Part shown: positions 61,901 through 64,000 of the stretch, one piece after another
Layout of the letters: each line of letters starts with the position of its first letter
How positions within the stretch are numbered: the first letter of the stretch is position 1
Source: Cyclobacteriaceae bacterium YHN15
GTDB lineage: Bacteria > Bacteroidota > Bacteroidia > Cytophagales > Cyclobacteriaceae
Reading direction: 5' to 3'
DNA: 64,000 nt
NCBI GenBank assembly: GCA_003797895.1
Contig: RKQB01000001.1
Location: 697,822 to 761,821 of the forward strand
Position numbers and translations under genes: made by a program
Notes under the pieces: model-generated
What the model was told of the DNA's origin: nothing
Databases searched by the model: none
The model's input: the letters and a program-made list of their open reading frames with translations, nothing else

Positions 61901-63232
61901 TCAATCCAATATATTCTTATAAACCTTCCCATCCTTCATTATCACCAAAAACTTATCTTTAGGATTTGCAATCAGGGATAGATCCTCCAAAGGGTTCCCA
62001 TCTACCAAAATCAAATCTGCTAAAGCCCCGATTTCCACTACACCCAATTTTCCAGGATAGGGACTTCTCAAACCGGAAAGCTGAAGCAATTCCGCATTGT
62101 CATGGGTGACCATCTTGAGAATTTCGGCGTTGGTAAACCATTGCTGCAGCCGGAGGATGTAGGCATTCTGTTGTTCGTTCAATTCAGGTTCGAAAAGGAA
62201 ATCTGTGCCCCAGGCTATTTTTAATTTCATTTTTTTCGCCATAGGCCATAGCTTGGCTTGCCCTTCAATTACTGGCTTTCGTTTTTCCACACGCTGAGGA
62301 TCCATATCAGGGGTGCTCTCAACCAGATTTTGTGTACTTAGCCAAACACCCTTCCTTTTCATTAATTTCAGTGTCTTTTCATCCAACATTTGCCCATGCT
62401 CTATGCATTTGACACCTGCATCTATGGCCCTCTGTACAGCCCTGGGTGTATAGGCATGTACCATCACATAGGTACCCCAATCTTCGGCAGCTTCCACAGC
62501 TGCACGCATTTCATCAAAAGTATATTGTGTCACATCTACAGGATCATAAGCAGAGGAAGTTCCTCCTCCTGCCATCAATTTGATCTGACTGGCTCCAAAG
62601 CGTAGATTTTCTCTCACAGCAGTCAATACCTCGTCCTGTCCATCTGCAATGAAGGTGGCATTGAACCTTTCTGCCCTTGAAGGTTCACCAAAAAATCTTC
62701 TGGACTTTTCATCCGGTGTCCTGAAATCCCCATGTCCCGCAGTTTGGGAAATGGTGGCCCCTGAAGGCCAAATTCTCGGGCCTTGGATTTTGCCTCCATC
62801 TATGCCCATCTTTAAGGGAAAAATCGGGCCACCGGCATCTCTTACCGAGGTAAAGCCCCTCAACAACATCTTTTCAGCCCCTCCACCTACTTTTTCCATG
62901 ATCAAACCTTCAGAAAGCATTGGTGACATCATTTCCCGCATGGTCAATGCTCCAAAAGCCATGTGTACATGGGGATCAATAAGGCCCGGTATCAAAGTTC
63001 GTCCTTCCCCTTTTATCACCAATATTCCCTGATCTTGAATGGCAGTAGGGCTTATTATTTTGATGAATTTCCCTTCTATCAGTACATTAACTGGTCCAGT
63101 AAGAATTTTTGATTTCCCATCGAATACTTTTACTTTTTCAAATAAAATTTTTGTCGTGACGGCTTCCTGGGCCTGGGCCTGAAATGCTAAAAATAAACAA
63201 AAGAAAACCCTCAAAAGGTTTGAATTGGCCAT
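61901..63232 (-). CDS. Exported amidohydrolase, prolidase/imidazolonepropionase-like
   Basis: A 443-residue protein of the amidohydrolase superfamily with a signal peptide (1-21, ending QAQAQ). Metal ligands are H88 and H90 in DPHVHM, the carboxylated lysine in IKLMAGGGTS, histidines in MVHAYTPRA and IEHGQ, and the catalytic aspartate in WGTDFLFEP. The family includes Xaa-Pro dipeptidases, imidazolonepropionases and related exported hydrolases; the substrate here is unknown. The coding region extends past the end of the neighbouring pseudogene start, leaving 79 bases between them. Confidence 0.9.
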   Translation of the reverse strand: MANSNLLRVFFCLFLAFQAQAQEAVTTKILFEKVKVFDGKSKILTGPVNVLIEGKFIKIISPTAIQDQGILVIKGEGRTLIPGLIDPHVHMAFGALTMREMMSPMLSEGLIMEKVGGGAEKMLLRGFTSVRDAGGPIFPLKMGIDGGKIQGPRIWPSGATISQTAGHGDFRTPDEKSRRFFGEPSRAERFNATFIADGQDEVLTAVRENLRFGASQIKLMAGGGTSSAYDPVDVTQYTFDEMRAAVEAAEDWGTYVMVHAYTPRAVQRAIDAGVKCIEHGQMLDEKTLKLMKRKGVWLSTQNLVESTPDMDPQRVEKRKPVIEGQAKLWPMAKKMKLKIAWGTDFLFEPELNEQQNAYILRLQQWFTNAEILKMVTHDNAELLQLSGLRSPYPGKLGVVEIGALADLILVDGNPLEDLSLIANPKDKFLVIMKDGKVYKNILD

Positions 63233-63423
63233 AATTGAAATGTTTTAAAGTACTAAAGAAGATTAAAAATAGAATTTATGGATGAAAAACCAAGTAAAAT
63301 TGAAGGGTTAACTTATAGAAGTATTCCCAATTCAAGTTTCTGTTTTCAAGAAGTTTGTTATTAAATACTGTATTTTAATTTTCAATTTTGTAAATTTCCC
63401 TTTATGGTTTCGTCTCATTTCCT

Positions 63424-64000
63424 ATGAAAAGACTAGGTTTCTTATTATTCAATTCCATTACTTTCCTTCTTACTTTATATTTGAATTATCTCTATGGATC
63501 TGGAGTGGGGGATAGAAAATCCGTGGGTGAAATCAGTAATCAGTATGATACCTTAATCACACCGGCAGGTTATGCATTTTCAATATGGGGATTGATCTAT
63601 TTATTACTGTTCGGTTTCATTGTATATCAATGGATAAGTTATTTCAAAAAGCAATTTGAAAAATCCATTGACCCAACCTATTTATGGTTGGGTTTTTCTA
63701 ACCTTTTAAATGCCATATGGATCGTCGTATGGACAGGGGAATATTTGTTATTGTCAGTCTTTATTATTTTTGCGCTTTTAGGTACTTTATTGAAATTGAG
63801 TATCTCCCTGAGTATTGGATTAAAACCAAGCAAGCCTTCATTGAATGTCAGTCTTCCCATAGGGATATACGTGGGTTGGATCATTGTTGCCTCGGTGGTG
63901 AATCTTTCGGTTTTGTTTTATTCAAAAAGTTGGCTTCAAACACATGATTTACTTTGGACGAATTTGGTGCTATTAGTCGCTACAGGTATATATTTATTTC
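63424..64000 (+). CDS. TspO/MBR-like tryptophan-rich membrane protein, 5' part
   Basis: The frame opens at ATG 63424 and runs through base 64000 without a stop, giving 192 residues so far. It shows repeated hydrophobic segments with family marks TLITPAGYAFSIWGLIYL and LWLGFSNLLNAIWIVVWTGE, rich in tryptophan, matching bacterial tryptophan-rich sensory proteins of the TspO/MBR group. TspO proteins bind tetrapyrroles in membranes; the specific role here is unknown. The C-terminus lies outside the window. The 191-base upstream gap holds no clear promoter. Confidence 0.8.
   Translation, partial: MKRLGFLLFNSITFLLTLYLNYLYGSGVGDRKSVGEISNQYDTLITPAGYAFSIWGLIYLLLFGFIVYQWISYFKKQFEKSIDPTYLWLGFSNLLNAIWIVVWTGEYLLLSVFIIFALLGTLLKLSISLSIGLKPSKPSLNVSLPIGIYVGWIIVASVVNLSVLFYSKSWLQTHDLLWTNLVLLVATGIYLF

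Noticed and set aside
61519..61932. A 137-codon minus-strand frame
   Set aside because: It joins unrelated upstream codons, the pseudogene signal peptide and an out-of-frame tail. The esterase motifs lie in the other frame after 61666, so it is not a real protein.
1..64000. CRISPR array, prophage, transposase, integrase or rRNA operon
   Set aside because: No regularly spaced repeats, phage or transposition proteins or rRNA sequence were seen anywhere in the window.

Overview
The window is chromosomal DNA from a member of the Bacteroidota, most probably Cytophagales (Cyclobacteriaceae-like; this placement is inference). Evidence: a type IX secretion C-terminal sorting domain, a PorD/DUF4835 gene beside coaBC and recN, a TonB receptor paired with a DUF4249 lipoprotein, many short lipoprotein signals, an AT-rich composition, and promoters of the Bacteroidota type (-33 TTTG or TTG, about 19-22 bases, -7 TAnnTTTG) with almost no Shine-Dalgarno sites. 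Most of the window is ordinary housekeeping sequence. I found no prophage, insertion sequence, CRISPR array or rRNA.

Layout. 1-2010: the end of an N-acyl-D-amino-acid deacylase converging on fabI. 2200-7305: a leftward operon bamD-rpoZ-coaBC-porD-recN behind a near-perfect promoter. 7374-9884: a T9SS cargo protein and an OstA/LptA-like protein, divergent from tilS and a cyclic-nucleotide-binding protein. 11940-17468: mdh, a large anchored propeller-like protein and an MscS channel. 17570-23782: a leftward four-gene TonB receptor locus with tightly packed or overlapping ends. 23948-31724: a Tat-exported TIM-barrel isomerase, a DASS transporter, a small protein paired with an alarmone-hydrolase-like HD protein, an HSL-type esterase, HdeD, tRNA-Leu(CAA), a monooxygenase, a SAM hydrolase and phoH. 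31684-42165: GNAT, a small outer-membrane barrel, comEC, a five-gene unit (LiuC-like hydratase, recQ, unknown, NUDIX, thioesterase), a TPR lipoprotein, a Sua5-type synthase and pgk. 42359-48689: a small lipoprotein, a GH3 glycosidase and a 1147-residue ThuA/sorbosone-dehydrogenase/PKD/cytochrome fusion, suggesting extracytoplasmic sugar use. 48763-56476: pyrB-pyrR, two exported or EVE proteins, a PolX-like protein, small membrane and lipoproteins and a second MscS.

The most unusual stretch is 56695-61821. A decayed gene start resembling a CDP-alcohol phosphatidyltransferase lies at its left edge and a frameshifted, internally deleted esterase at its right edge. Between them are a GC-richer, orphan DnaE2-like polymerase preceded by three dyads, and a DUF4143 ATPase whose -7 promoter box sits between two 11-base inverted-repeat arms. 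I read this as an exchanged accessory segment; its ends are inferred, not proven.

Other points for follow-up: a PolX homologue that has lost all three polymerase aspartates but keeps its PHP nuclease site, two substitutions at catalytic positions of the CoaC half of CoaBC, and two genes whose -7 box ends 4 bases before the ATG, implying leaderless or nearly leaderless mRNAs. The window ends inside a TspO-like tryptophan-rich membrane protein gene.
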